This document shows positions 43,201-51,675 of a DNA stretch of 64,000 nucleotides, in pieces. A program made the position numbers and the translations under genes. The notes below the pieces were generated by a model. The model was not told the origin of the DNA and did not search any database. It saw only the letters and a list, made by a program, of their open reading frames with translations. The DNA comes from Bacteroidaceae bacterium. GTDB lineage: Bacteria; Bacteroidota; Bacteroidia; Bacteroidales; Bacteroidaceae. The stretch lies in NCBI GenBank assembly GCA_017940185.1, contig JAGAZE010000043.1, positions 39,944 to 103,943 of the forward strand, given 5' to 3'. The first letter of the stretch is position 1. Every line of letters starts with the position of its first letter.

Positions 43201-43760
43201 ATGACATACAGACTATAGGACATTTCTCCAAAAAAGACAAGTTGTGTCGCACGTGTTGGAACGTGGCTTATGCACTTTTGTTTCGACCTTTCGGCACGCC
43301 ATTGCTATGGTGGTGGCGCCGATGGATTCTTATTGCCTTCGGAGCCAAGGTGCATCGCACGGCGCATGTCTACAGCTCGGTCCGCATCACGGCACCCTGG
43401 AATCTGCGCATGGAGCGCGACACGTGTCTGGCACCGCATGTCGTATGCTACAACCATGCCATGGTGAAGCTCATGGAAGGAGCCACCGTGTCGCAGTACT
43501 CAGTGCTCTGCACCGCCGGACACGACTACACCACAGGCAAAGGGGCACACTCCGAGGTAATCATAGCACCCATCACGCTGCGTCCCCACGCATGGGTGAC
43601 ATCCAACAGCTTCGTCAATCTAGGCGTGGAAGTGGGCGAGCGAGCCATTGTAGGAGCCGCGGCAGCGGTGTTTAAAGACGTAGAACCCTACACCATCGTG
43701 GGGGGCAATCCCGCAAGGGTAATCAAAACAATACCACACCCCGACATTGACGCCGAATGA
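43197..43760 (+). CDS. WcaF-type left-handed beta-helix acetyltransferase
   Basis: 187 residues. N-terminal WNVAYALLFRPFGTPLLWWW segment, then hexapeptide repeats (RTAHVYSSVRITAPWNLRME, NLGVEVGERAIVGAAAAVFK) and the catalytic-type GHDYTTGKG region, ending in YTIVGGNPARVIK, as in colanic-acid-type O-acetyltransferases. It likely acetylates a sugar of the repeat unit. Overlaps both neighbours by 4 bp. Confidence 0.9.
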   Translation: MNDIQTIGHFSKKDKLCRTCWNVAYALLFRPFGTPLLWWWRRWILIAFGAKVHRTAHVYSSVRITAPWNLRMERDTCLAPHVVCYNHAMVKLMEGATVSQYSVLCTAGHDYTTGKGAHSEVIIAPITLRPHAWVTSNSFVNLGVEVGERAIVGAAAAVFKDVEPYTIVGGNPARVIKTIPHPDIDAE

Positions 43761-44890
43761 CTGACCGACCCTTACGCATTCTCCACTTCATTCCCTCACT
43801 GTCGTTCCGCTCGGGGGGCATAGGACGGTATATGCAACTGCTGGCCAAGGAATTGGGCCGGCAGGTGCGACTCACGATTATCACGTACGCCTCGTGCGAC
43901 GAGCTGCCCATCGACAATGCTCGGGTGATATACATACCCTTGCTCACCATCACAGGCAAGCGCTGCAGACATATCTTTGAATATGCACTCGACACGGTGA
44001 AGCCCGACCTTGTCCACACCCACGGCTGCTGGCTGCCAGTAGATGCCATGACGCTGCTCTGGGCTAAAAAGAAAGGCTATCCCGTGGTATGTACCCCCCA
44101 CGGCATGCTTGAACCCTATATCCGCCGTCGGCACTACTGGAGCAGAAAGCTGCCCGCATGGCTGCTTTATCAGCGGCGCGCACTGCAAAAAGTCGACGCA
44201 CTCGTAGCAACGGCGGAAGAAGAACGAAGGAATATTCTCAACTTCCGGCCTAAGAATAGAGTAGAGGTGGTGCCCATAGGGCTCGACACCGACACCATCG
44301 CCATGAAAAAATCGTGGCAACGCACAGGAAAGATTGTATTCCTATCGCGCATACACGAAAAGAAAGGCATCGACTTCCTGCTGCAGGCGGCTGCCGACAT
44401 GAAAGAAGAACTGAACGGGTACACCATATATATATATGGTATGGGCGATGAAGCCTATACCGACCTGCTCCGTCAGCAGGCGCAGCAACTGGGAGTGGCA
44501 GACAAGGTGGTGTTTGCCGGCAGTGTGCAGGGCGACGACAAGTGGCGTGCCTTGCGCGAGGCCGACCTCTTTGTGCTGCCCACCCACAGTGAGAACTTCG
44601 GCATTGCCGTGGCTGAGGCGTTGGCATCGGGCACACCCGTCGTCACCACCAAGGGTACACCGTGGCAGGAAATAGAAACCCACCACTGCGGATGGTGGAC
44701 GGAGATAGGCACCGAACCCACCAAAGAGGCTCTGCGCAGCTTCATCGACAAGAGCGAAACAGAATTGGAAGAGATGGGACGCAACGGACGCAGACTCATC
44801 GAAGAACACTATTCGACAACCAACATGGCTCAACAGATGATGCAAGTGTACACCGATGTGATGAAAAAAACACGACAGACGACACTATAA
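43757..44890 (+). CDS. Family 4 glycosyltransferase (paralogue B)
   Basis: 377 residues. LRILHFIPSLSFRSGGIGRY, LVHTHGCWLPVDAMTLLWAK, CTPHGMLEPYIRRRHYWSRK, IVFLSRIHEKKGIDFLLQAA and LPTHSENFGIAVAEALASGT. Close paralogue of the gene at 42103, with the same TIYIYGMG segment and the same palindrome. Starts within the stop of the acetyltransferase (ATGA). Confidence 0.92.
   Translation: MTDRPLRILHFIPSLSFRSGGIGRYMQLLAKELGRQVRLTIITYASCDELPIDNARVIYIPLLTITGKRCRHIFEYALDTVKPDLVHTHGCWLPVDAMTLLWAKKKGYPVVCTPHGMLEPYIRRRHYWSRKLPAWLLYQRRALQKVDALVATAEEERRNILNFRPKNRVEVVPIGLDTDTIAMKKSWQRTGKIVFLSRIHEKKGIDFLLQAAADMKEELNGYTIYIYGMGDEAYTDLLRQQAQQLGVADKVVFAGSVQGDDKWRALREADLFVLPTHSENFGIAVAEALASGTPVVTTKGTPWQEIETHHCGWWTEIGTEPTKEALRSFIDKSETELEEMGRNGRRLIEEHYSTTNMAQQMMQVYTDVMKKTRQTTL
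44423..44440. repeat. 18-nt palindrome inside glycosyltransferase B
   Basis: Same ACCATATATATATATGGT palindrome as at 42754-42771. Confidence 0.8.
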
Positions 44891-44892
44891 TA

Positions 44893-45858
44893 ATGCTTGA
44901 TATTTCAACCATCATCCTGACCTACAACGAACAGCTCCACATAGAGCGTTGCATCAGCAATGCGCAACGCTATGCGCAGGAGGTGTTTGTGGTCGACAGC
45001 TTCTCCACCGACGACACGGTGGCGATAGCCCGGCGCATGGGAGCACACGTGGTGCAGCATGCCTTTACCACACATGCCGACCAGCTCAACTGGGCATTGC
45101 AACACCTGCCCCTGCACACCGAATGGGTGTGGAAACAGGATGCCGACGAGTACCTGTCGGACGAGCTCATCGATGAACTGCAACACACTGTGCCGACAAT
45201 GTCACCCGACATCAATGGCTATACGGCTCGCTGCGAACGTATCTTCATGGGACGGCATATCAAGCATGGTATCGTACCGCTCATATTGCTGCGACTCTTC
45301 AGACGCGAATATGCCCATGTTGAGAAAAAAATGATGGACGAGCATGTCGTGCTCAGTCAAGGAACAACGGCAGCCCTGCAGCATCCCTTCTACGACGACA
45401 ACCGCAACAACCTGGCATGGTGGACACAGAAACACAACGGATATGCTGACAAAGAAGCAATAGAACTGTTGCTCACCAAGTATGGCATGCACGATGCGGA
45501 GGTGGTCAACTCGGGAGCGCATGCACAAAAGGTGCGAAAGAAGAAACTGCGCTACACCCGATTGCCACTCTTCTGGCGGGCGTTCGCCTTCTTCTGCTAC
45601 CGCTACTTCCTGCGACTGGGATTCCTCGATGGTAAGGAGGGATTCCTGTGGCACTTCCTGCAAGGATTCTGGTATCGCACATTGGCCGATGCCAAGGCTT
45701 ACGAGATAGAGAAGAACCTGAAACACGACCCGCAATGCATACGACAGTATCTGCAACAACGGGTAGAAGCAAGCAGAAACGCTGCCGCACCGTCGGATAC
45801 AAAGAATGCCATACCGGCAAGCAGCACCGGCAGAGCACAGGAAACCATCAAAGCGTAA
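44893..45858 (+). CDS. Family 2 glycosyltransferase
   Basis: 321 residues of the GT-A fold. ISTIILTYNEQLHIERCISN, VVDSFSTDDTVAIARRMGA and the metal-binding DAD in WVWKQDADEYLSDELIDEL. The middle and C-terminal part (IFMGRHIKHG, hydrophobic WRAFAFFCYRYFLRLGFLDG) match the WaaE/KdtX-like branch that adds glucose or a similar sugar to a lipid-linked core. The ATG at 44893 is 2 bp after the previous stop. Confidence 0.9.
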   Translation: MLDISTIILTYNEQLHIERCISNAQRYAQEVFVVDSFSTDDTVAIARRMGAHVVQHAFTTHADQLNWALQHLPLHTEWVWKQDADEYLSDELIDELQHTVPTMSPDINGYTARCERIFMGRHIKHGIVPLILLRLFRREYAHVEKKMMDEHVVLSQGTTAALQHPFYDDNRNNLAWWTQKHNGYADKEAIELLLTKYGMHDAEVVNSGAHAQKVRKKKLRYTRLPLFWRAFAFFCYRYFLRLGFLDGKEGFLWHFLQGFWYRTLADAKAYEIEKNLKHDPQCIRQYLQQRVEASRNAAAPSDTKNAIPASSTGRAQETIKA

Positions 45859-45866
45859 ACATCTCC

Positions 45867-46631
45867 ATGCCCCTTTTTTCCGTCATCACCACTTGCTACA
45901 ACCGTGCCGGCACGGTAGGGAAGACCATTGAGAGCCTGCTCGCCCAGACGTGCAACGACGTGGAATACATCGTAGTAGACGGAGCGTCTGCCGACGGGTC
46001 GTGGGAGAAGATACAAAGCTACGGCAGCAGGATAGATAAGATGGTGTCGGAACCGGATGACGGCATGTACCAAGCCATCAACAAAGGCATACGCATGGCC
46101 AGCGGCGACTACATACTGCTGCTGCATAGCGACGACGTGATGTACGACGCGCATGTGCTCAGCGACGTGGCAGCATGGCTCGCACAACATCCGCAGACCG
46201 ACCTGCTCTACGCCGACGGCATCTACGTCAGTGCCGACAACCCGCAGCACGTCGTGCGCAACTGGCGCGGACACACCTTCCACCGATGGAAGCTACGCAC
46301 GGGCTGGCTGCCACTGCACACCACATGCTTCATACGACGACAGACAATGATGGAGCACGGACTCTACGACGAACGCTACAAGATAGCTGCCGACACCGAC
46401 CTGCTGCTGAGATATATAGGCAACAAGAATATATGCGTGGGCTACTATCCGCGCTACATCGTGCGCATGCTGATGGGCGGAATGAGTACCGACAGCGCAC
46501 GACGCAAAAAGATGTGGCGCGAAGATGTGGACATATACCGCCGCCACCGCATGCCCGGCACGCTGATGAAACTGATGAAGATGGCGCACAAAGTGCCGCA
46601 ATATCTCTTTACCAAGCCACACAAAGAGTAA
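45867..46631 (+). CDS. Family 2 glycosyltransferase (WcaA-like)
   Basis: 254 residues, GT-A. PLFSVITTCYNRAGTVGKTI, EYIVVDGASADGSWEKI, the second motif SEPDDGMYQAINKGIRMASG and metal site LLLHSDDVMYD. Shape and length match the transferases with the EPD.G.Y.A.NKG motif often found in colanic-acid-type loci. ATG at 45867, 8 bp after the previous stop. Confidence 0.92.
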   Translation: MPLFSVITTCYNRAGTVGKTIESLLAQTCNDVEYIVVDGASADGSWEKIQSYGSRIDKMVSEPDDGMYQAINKGIRMASGDYILLLHSDDVMYDAHVLSDVAAWLAQHPQTDLLYADGIYVSADNPQHVVRNWRGHTFHRWKLRTGWLPLHTTCFIRRQTMMEHGLYDERYKIAADTDLLLRYIGNKNICVGYYPRYIVRMLMGGMSTDSARRKKMWREDVDIYRRHRMPGTLMKLMKMAHKVPQYLFTKPHKE

Positions 46632-46634
46632 ACC

Positions 46635-47834
46635 GTGACTCTGAGCTCTGCCCGCCTGAGCACCAACGGAGCGCAAGAAATAGTAAATATCTCTGTGAAC
46701 TACGTAAAACCTTTCTTCCAACTGCTACGCAACGAGTTGTGGCAACAGGGTACCGTGCCCACAGCGTTGTCGCTGCCGCTTTTCAGCTGTGTGCAGCGGT
46801 TTGCCCGGCAGCAGACCGTATGGGGACTGGTGAGCAACAGCATCGTGCGCAACAATGTGAAGACGGGCGACGACAACGCCATGGAAGCCATGGGAACCAC
46901 CATCACCCACCAGCGCACAGCACAGAAGATGCAAAGCGTGATGGTGCAGATAGCAGAGGCACTGGAGGGAAGAGCAACAGCAGACAACAACGGGCAGCCA
47001 CCCATACCCTATGCCGTGTTCAAAGGACAGGCCGTGGCAGTGCTCTATCCCACACCACACTGCCGTACACTGGGCGACATCGACATCTACTTCCCGAAGG
47101 AACACTTCCAAGGGGGGGTGGAACGCATAGAGCAACGTCTCGGCATCAGCGTACACCGCGAAGAACTCGACAAACACTACGACTGCGAACTCGACGATGT
47201 GCGTATAGAGCTGCACTATCGGGTGGAGACCTTCGGCTCAAGCCGACACCAACGCTACTTCGACCGAATGGTAGATGCCGACATCTGCACACCCTCGCCC
47301 ACACGCATCGACATCGGTGGGGTAGGGGTGCGCACGTTCTCGCCCATGGTGCACACGCTCGTGGTGTTCAAACACCTCTTCAACCACTTCCTGGTGGAGG
47401 GAGTGGGGCTGCGACAGTTCTGCGATATGGCCATGCTGCTGCACCACTATCACGATGCTATGCCTGCCGACGCACTGCAACGCCACCTGCGCGGCATGGG
47501 CTATCGACGGGCCTTCCTGGCTACGACGATGCTGCTCGTAAAGAAACTCGGAATGCCTGAGGCTGACAGTCCGCTGCCACTCAGCGAACAGCGCGACACT
47601 CCATGGGCACGACGCCTGCTTGAAGAGGCAGCACAACGCGGCAACTTCGGAGCCAACGACCGACATGCCGATGAGACATCGCGGCAGAAGAGCCTCAACA
47701 CGGCACGAGTGGCCATGCGTCATTGCCTGCAATACATGCCGCTGGCATGGTGGGACATCCTCTGTCTCATACCGCGACGCGTAGGGGTGACGCTGCGACG
47801 ACACCTGCGAAAGAATAACGACGAAACAGCCTGA
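46635..47834 (+). CDS. Nucleotidyltransferase-fold protein (NTP_transf_5 family)
   Basis: 399 residues. The minimal nucleotidyltransferase motif is in YAVFKGQAVAVLYPTPHCRT followed by LGDIDIYFP, with a second acidic segment DDVRIELHYR; the rest is helical (MVHTLVVFKHLFNHFLVEGV). Family members occur at the ends of capsule and exopolysaccharide loci but their substrate is unknown. It starts at GTG 46635, 3 bp after the previous stop. Last gene of the operon. Confidence 0.85.
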   Translation: MTLSSARLSTNGAQEIVNISVNYVKPFFQLLRNELWQQGTVPTALSLPLFSCVQRFARQQTVWGLVSNSIVRNNVKTGDDNAMEAMGTTITHQRTAQKMQSVMVQIAEALEGRATADNNGQPPIPYAVFKGQAVAVLYPTPHCRTLGDIDIYFPKEHFQGGVERIEQRLGISVHREELDKHYDCELDDVRIELHYRVETFGSSRHQRYFDRMVDADICTPSPTRIDIGGVGVRTFSPMVHTLVVFKHLFNHFLVEGVGLRQFCDMAMLLHHYHDAMPADALQRHLRGMGYRRAFLATTMLLVKKLGMPEADSPLPLSEQRDTPWARRLLEEAAQRGNFGANDRHADETSRQKSLNTARVAMRHCLQYMPLAWWDILCLIPRRVGVTLRRHLRKNNDETA

Positions 47835-47935
47835 ATGCCATCAACGTTCACAGAAAGCGCATAGACACACACCGACATATATAGATGCTACCCACAGGTC
47901 GCAACACATGCACCTGGCACAGTAGCTACCCTGCA

Positions 47936-48006
47936 GCCCCTGCTACGGCAACGCACCGACCACATGAGTCTCCCTCACGTCGTCGGTGCGTTGCCGTAGC
48001 AGGGGC
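47936..48006. terminator. 25-bp perfect inverted repeat ending the exopolysaccharide operon
   Basis: Arm 47936-47960 (GCCCCTGCTACGGCAACGCA onward) is exactly inverted at 47982-48006, with a 21-nt loop. T-run weak. About 100 bp after the last operon gene. Confidence 0.6.
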
Positions 48007-49068
48007 TGGCGTTTGTTTGGCATTATGACTCAGCGGTGGGGTGGGGCAACGACCTTCCCAGTGTTATTGCCGTCATCGCTATATATCCCATTTGTGGGGG
48101 AGGGCATGTCACTGTGTCCTTTGCAATGAGGCTGTCGTCTCGCGGTGTGCCTCATTTGCCGGAGAGTCAAAACACGGCTTCTCTCATTGCCCTCTGAGAA
48201 TGGCGTAGAGTGGGGGAGAGGACAGGGCACTGAGAAATATTAGCAGGAAACAAATGTAAACCAGAGACAATTTTCAAACTTTTTAACATAAATAGACGCA
48301 ACAATACCGCAAAACAATACTGCCAAAGAAGCGGAAAAGGGGCAACTTGGGGGATGATACGGCACCGCCAGTATCTAGAATGCAACCCGCCGACGATGGA
48401 AAAAAAGTGCTCTCGACAACGATGGACAGGGGAGAAACGACTCTTTTTTCCCCTCTGAGAATGTTGCCGAATACGGATGCTCCTCCCCGACGTCGCAAAT
48501 AGGAGAATTACGCAGGTTTTTTAGTTCGCCACAGCACCACAACCAACCATTAGCACTATTTAAGATTTTTAATTGTAAATCAAAAGATTGAAGAACGAGC
48601 GCAGAAACACAAATCTAAACAACCGTTGAGAACCTGTTGTTAAAACACGGATGAAGTTTACTTTTGTTGTATTTGTGTTTGAAAATCAAAACAACAAGAT
48701 TGAAGTTGTAAACGAATAAACGTGCAAAATGTACAGTTGTGTGTATGTGATTAAAAACCAGAAAGATACAAGCAGTGTTAAAAGTATTTCTGCGGATATT
48801 TTCCTTGATTTTCGGCCAGCCGGTGAATATTAGCCGTCTTTTGACTGTAAGATGATTAACTAACTTACATAAAGCCAGTATGCTGCATTCAAACGTTCAA
48901 GAAAAGCGAAGGGTGCGACAGTCTGCAAAACCACCTGATGAATGTGGGTTTGTGAAAGAGTGAAGCGGAGAGTGTTTCGGATTCTTCAATTGTAGTTTTG
49001 TAAACGCTTCGGTTTTGTTGATTTGTAAATGTGTTAACGTGTTTCGGATGACAAAATCTCGGTTTTAA

Positions 49069-49099
49069 TTTGTGAACTCCCGATTTTGCCCTACTTTTG
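49069..49099 (+). promoter_or_regulatory. Promoter of the candidate structured RNA
   Basis: TTTG at 49069-49072 and TACTTTTG at 49092-49099, 19 nt apart. Confidence 0.6.
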
Positions 49100-49104
49100 T
49101 ACCG

Positions 49105-49345
49105 TCAGCCATCCTATCGGAGCACATGCCATCCTGGTCAGGGTGTTGTGCGGCACTCATATCCGAACAGTGTCAGCTACTCCTCATGGCGACAACAGCC
49201 AGATGGGTGCAATCCATTCGAAGTAGTCAGCACTGTCAGCCCAGGTAGCTGCACCTTTTCATGAAAAAAAAGCTGTCACGGGCCGAGCCGTCCTCATGAG
49301 GTGCCAAATATTAAACGATGTAAATTTCCGGAAAAATTTTTTCTC
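49105..49345 (+). ncRNA. Candidate structured RNA or long 5' leader
   Basis: Starts just after a good promoter. It contains three GTCAGC words (near 49108, 49167 and 49234), a possible closing helix GGTGCA/TGCACC around 49206-49257 and a CCTCATGAGG palindrome near 49295. It is more GC-rich than the flanking DNA. The 3' end is uncertain (a weak A/T-rich hairpin near 49323-49345). It could instead be the ~430-nt leader of the XRE gene at 49533. No Rfam-type family was recognised. Confidence 0.4.
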
Positions 49346-49532
49346 ACAGGTTTTCAGTGAAATAGAAGCCGATTTTCAGGCTTAATCAACCCCTTGATGG
49401 AAAATATCGCAACCACAGACACAAAAATGACAACACATAACACCCCTCCGCCTTCCTGTACTTCCACTGCCACTCCCCTGCACCCCATGTCCACTCAATA
49501 ATTCGTTAACTTCTTAACTCCTTTAATATATC

Positions 49533-50003
49533 ATGCGCGAACGAATACGACAACTGATGGAGTCTACCGAGATGACACAACAGACCTTTGCTGAATATCT
49601 CGGCATCTCCGCTGCCTCTATGAGCAGCATCTTCAACGGCCGCACCAAGCCCACGTTAAACATAGTGGAAGCCATCAAGCGCCGCTTTCCCACGCTGAAC
49701 ACCGACTGGTTGGTGTTTGGGGTCGGTGAGATGTATGGCGAAGCTTCTACTCCCTCACCCTCATCCGACGAGGGTCTGACATCATCGTCAGCCGTCATCG
49801 AGCCAGGTTTGCCCTTTGCTGCCGACGAGGCATCGCAACCTCTGCGGCAGGGGGCTTTGCTGCTGCAACCTGCTGCACCATCCTCTGCCAAGGATGCCCC
49901 ACGTCGCGAGATTCCTGCACCACCGCCACCCAAGCGGACGATAACCGAGATTCGCGTGTTCTACGACGACCAGACCTACGAGTCGTTCTCGCCACGCAAG
50001 TAG
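49533..50003 (+). CDS. XRE-family helix-turn-helix regulator
   Basis: 156 residues. Residues 1-62 are a Cro/C1-type HTH (MTQQTFAEYLGISAASMSSI and FNGRTKPTLNIVEAIKRRFP). Then a long Pro/Ser/Ala linker (residues 70-130) leads to a short conserved C-terminus (ITEIRVFYDDQTYESFSP). Similar HTH proteins are core genes in Bacteroidales, with unknown targets. 22 bp before comEC. Confidence 0.85.
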   Translation: MRERIRQLMESTEMTQQTFAEYLGISAASMSSIFNGRTKPTLNIVEAIKRRFPTLNTDWLVFGVGEMYGEASTPSPSSDEGLTSSSAVIEPGLPFAADEASQPLRQGALLLQPAAPSSAKDAPRREIPAPPPPKRTITEIRVFYDDQTYESFSPRK

Positions 50004-50025
50004 TGCCATCAGCATCCCACTCCCT

Positions 50026-51609
50026 ATGCCGTCGTCCTACGTGTCGTTAGGTTCCAGTCGTTGGCAACTCTTCCCCCTGCTGCGTGTGGCGCTGTTTCTC
50101 CTTGCCGGCATGCTGCTGGGCGAGGCGCTGTGGCAGCAGGTGTCTTTTGTGGCATGGCTGTCGGTCTTCGGTGTCGCGCTGCTCGCCGCACTCCTCTGCC
50201 GCCGCTGGCCTGTGGCGCAGTCGGTGTGCATGCTGCTTGCCATCCTCTTGGCTGGCAGTATGCTGATGGTGCAGGCAGAGAAGCACTTGCAGGCAGACTA
50301 TGTCGATGCCCCCGTGGCCTATCAGGGAGTGGTGCTTACCGAGCCCGTGCAACGCGGCAAGGTGGTGCAGTTCGACATGATGATGGTCTCCGGAGTCTAT
50401 CGCGGACATAAGGTGAAGGCGTCGTTGCTGCGCGACACGGTGCAGCAACGCTACCTGCGCCTGCATCGTGGCGACGGTCTGGAGGCGACAAGTATTGTGG
50501 AACCGCCACGGCAGGTGTGGCCCTCGCGCATGGACTGGCCCCGCTATCTGCATGTGCACGGCTACGTGGGCACCACCTTTATATATTACCGCAATTGGCA
50601 GAAGGCATCGGTGAGCACTGAGGAGCTGTCGGCTGTTGCCCGGGTGCGACTGCGTATGCTGCAATGGCGCGATGGCTTGCTGCGCCGCTGCGAGGCGTCA
50701 GGACTCGACACACAGGCCTTCGGCATGCTCACGGCGATGACACTCGGACATAAAGGCGACCTTGACACTGCGGTGCGCGAGGTGTATCAGGCTACGGGAG
50801 TGTCGCACTTGCTGGCACTGAGTGGCATGCACCTCGGCATCATCTATATGCTGCTCACCTTTCTGCTTCCCCGTCGGCGCTTCGAGGTATTGCGGCAGCT
50901 GTTGTTGCTCAGTGCCATCTGGGCCTATGTGTTGCTGGTGGGCATGCCCTCGTCGGTGGTGCGCGCCGCGACGATGATCAGCGTCTACGCCTTCACACAC
51001 CTGCTCCAGCGTCGCAGTCAGCCGCTCAACACACTGGCACTGGCAGCCATCCTGCTCATGGTGGCCAACCCGCTGTGCATCTACGACGTCGGTTTCCAAC
51101 TGTCGTTCACTGCGGTGCTGTTCATCCTGCTGTTCTTCCAACCCGTCTATGGTCTGTTGCCTGAGCGTTGGCTGCGGTGGAGGCTGCTGCGCTGGCTCTG
51201 GTCGATGGTGGTGATGTCGGTGGTGGCACAGGTGGGCACGGCACCGCTGGTGATGCACCACTTCGGCACCTTTGCTGTCTACTTCCTGCCAGCCAATCTC
51301 ATCGCCGTGCCGCTGGCCACCCTGCTCATCGGAGGTACGCTGCTACTCATGCTGCTCACCCCGCTGCCAGCAGCACAACACGTGGTGGCCGCAGCCCTCT
51401 CTGCCGTCGTCAACGCACAGAACCAAGCCCTCGGCACCATCGCCGCATGGCCAGGCGCCACCATCAACGACATACAACTCTCCACCATGCAGACGTGGCT
51501 GCTATATACTATGATTGGATTGGTGGCGGGAGTTGTCATCATCCTGAATCGCAGTCGCATCCGCCGTTCGAGTGCCGTGGTTGACGACAGATTTGACAAA
51601 AACATCTGA
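50026..51609 (+). CDS. comEC: ComEC/Rec2-family membrane protein (channel part only)
   Basis: 527 residues. Two N-terminal membrane segments, then an OB-like periplasmic DUF4131 part (AYQGVVLTEPVQRGKVVQFD), then the Competence domain with the signature VSHLLALSGMHLGIIYMLLT and about 8 helices, ending shortly after the last. The C-terminal metallo-beta-lactamase domain found in many ComEC proteins is absent. It may form a DNA-uptake channel; competence in this organism is not shown. Confidence 0.88.
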   Translation: MPSSYVSLGSSRWQLFPLLRVALFLLAGMLLGEALWQQVSFVAWLSVFGVALLAALLCRRWPVAQSVCMLLAILLAGSMLMVQAEKHLQADYVDAPVAYQGVVLTEPVQRGKVVQFDMMMVSGVYRGHKVKASLLRDTVQQRYLRLHRGDGLEATSIVEPPRQVWPSRMDWPRYLHVHGYVGTTFIYYRNWQKASVSTEELSAVARVRLRMLQWRDGLLRRCEASGLDTQAFGMLTAMTLGHKGDLDTAVREVYQATGVSHLLALSGMHLGIIYMLLTFLLPRRRFEVLRQLLLLSAIWAYVLLVGMPSSVVRAATMISVYAFTHLLQRRSQPLNTLALAAILLMVANPLCIYDVGFQLSFTAVLFILLFFQPVYGLLPERWLRWRLLRWLWSMVVMSVVAQVGTAPLVMHHFGTFAVYFLPANLIAVPLATLLIGGTLLLMLLTPLPAAQHVVAAALSAVVNAQNQALGTIAAWPGATINDIQLSTMQTWLLYTMIGLVAGVVIILNRSRIRRSSAVVDDRFDKNI

Positions 51610-51675
51610 AAAGTTTGCAGGATTATCCGGATTGTAATAACCTTGCACGCGAAATATGCCAAAACAATCCTTACG

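Larger units (their letters stand above)
47835..49532. other. 1.7-kb gap without a convincing protein gene
   Basis: Apart from the terminator at its left end and a candidate structured RNA at 49105-49345, I see no gene. The region from about 48.5 to 49.1 kb is AT-rich with many AAAAC and TTGTAA words. Short minus-strand frames at 48.0-48.5 kb have no recognisable features. Confidence 0.6.

Noticed and set aside
48540-49080. Replication origin suggested by AT-richness
   Set aside because: No cluster of DnaA boxes (TTATCCACA-like) and no dnaA nearby; AT content alone is not enough.
49105-49345. tmRNA, SRP RNA or a riboswitch at this site
   Set aside because: No tag-peptide frame ending in ALAA, no SRP GGAAG/AGCA loop, and no cobalamin, TPP or SAM box; only a generic structured-RNA suspicion remains.
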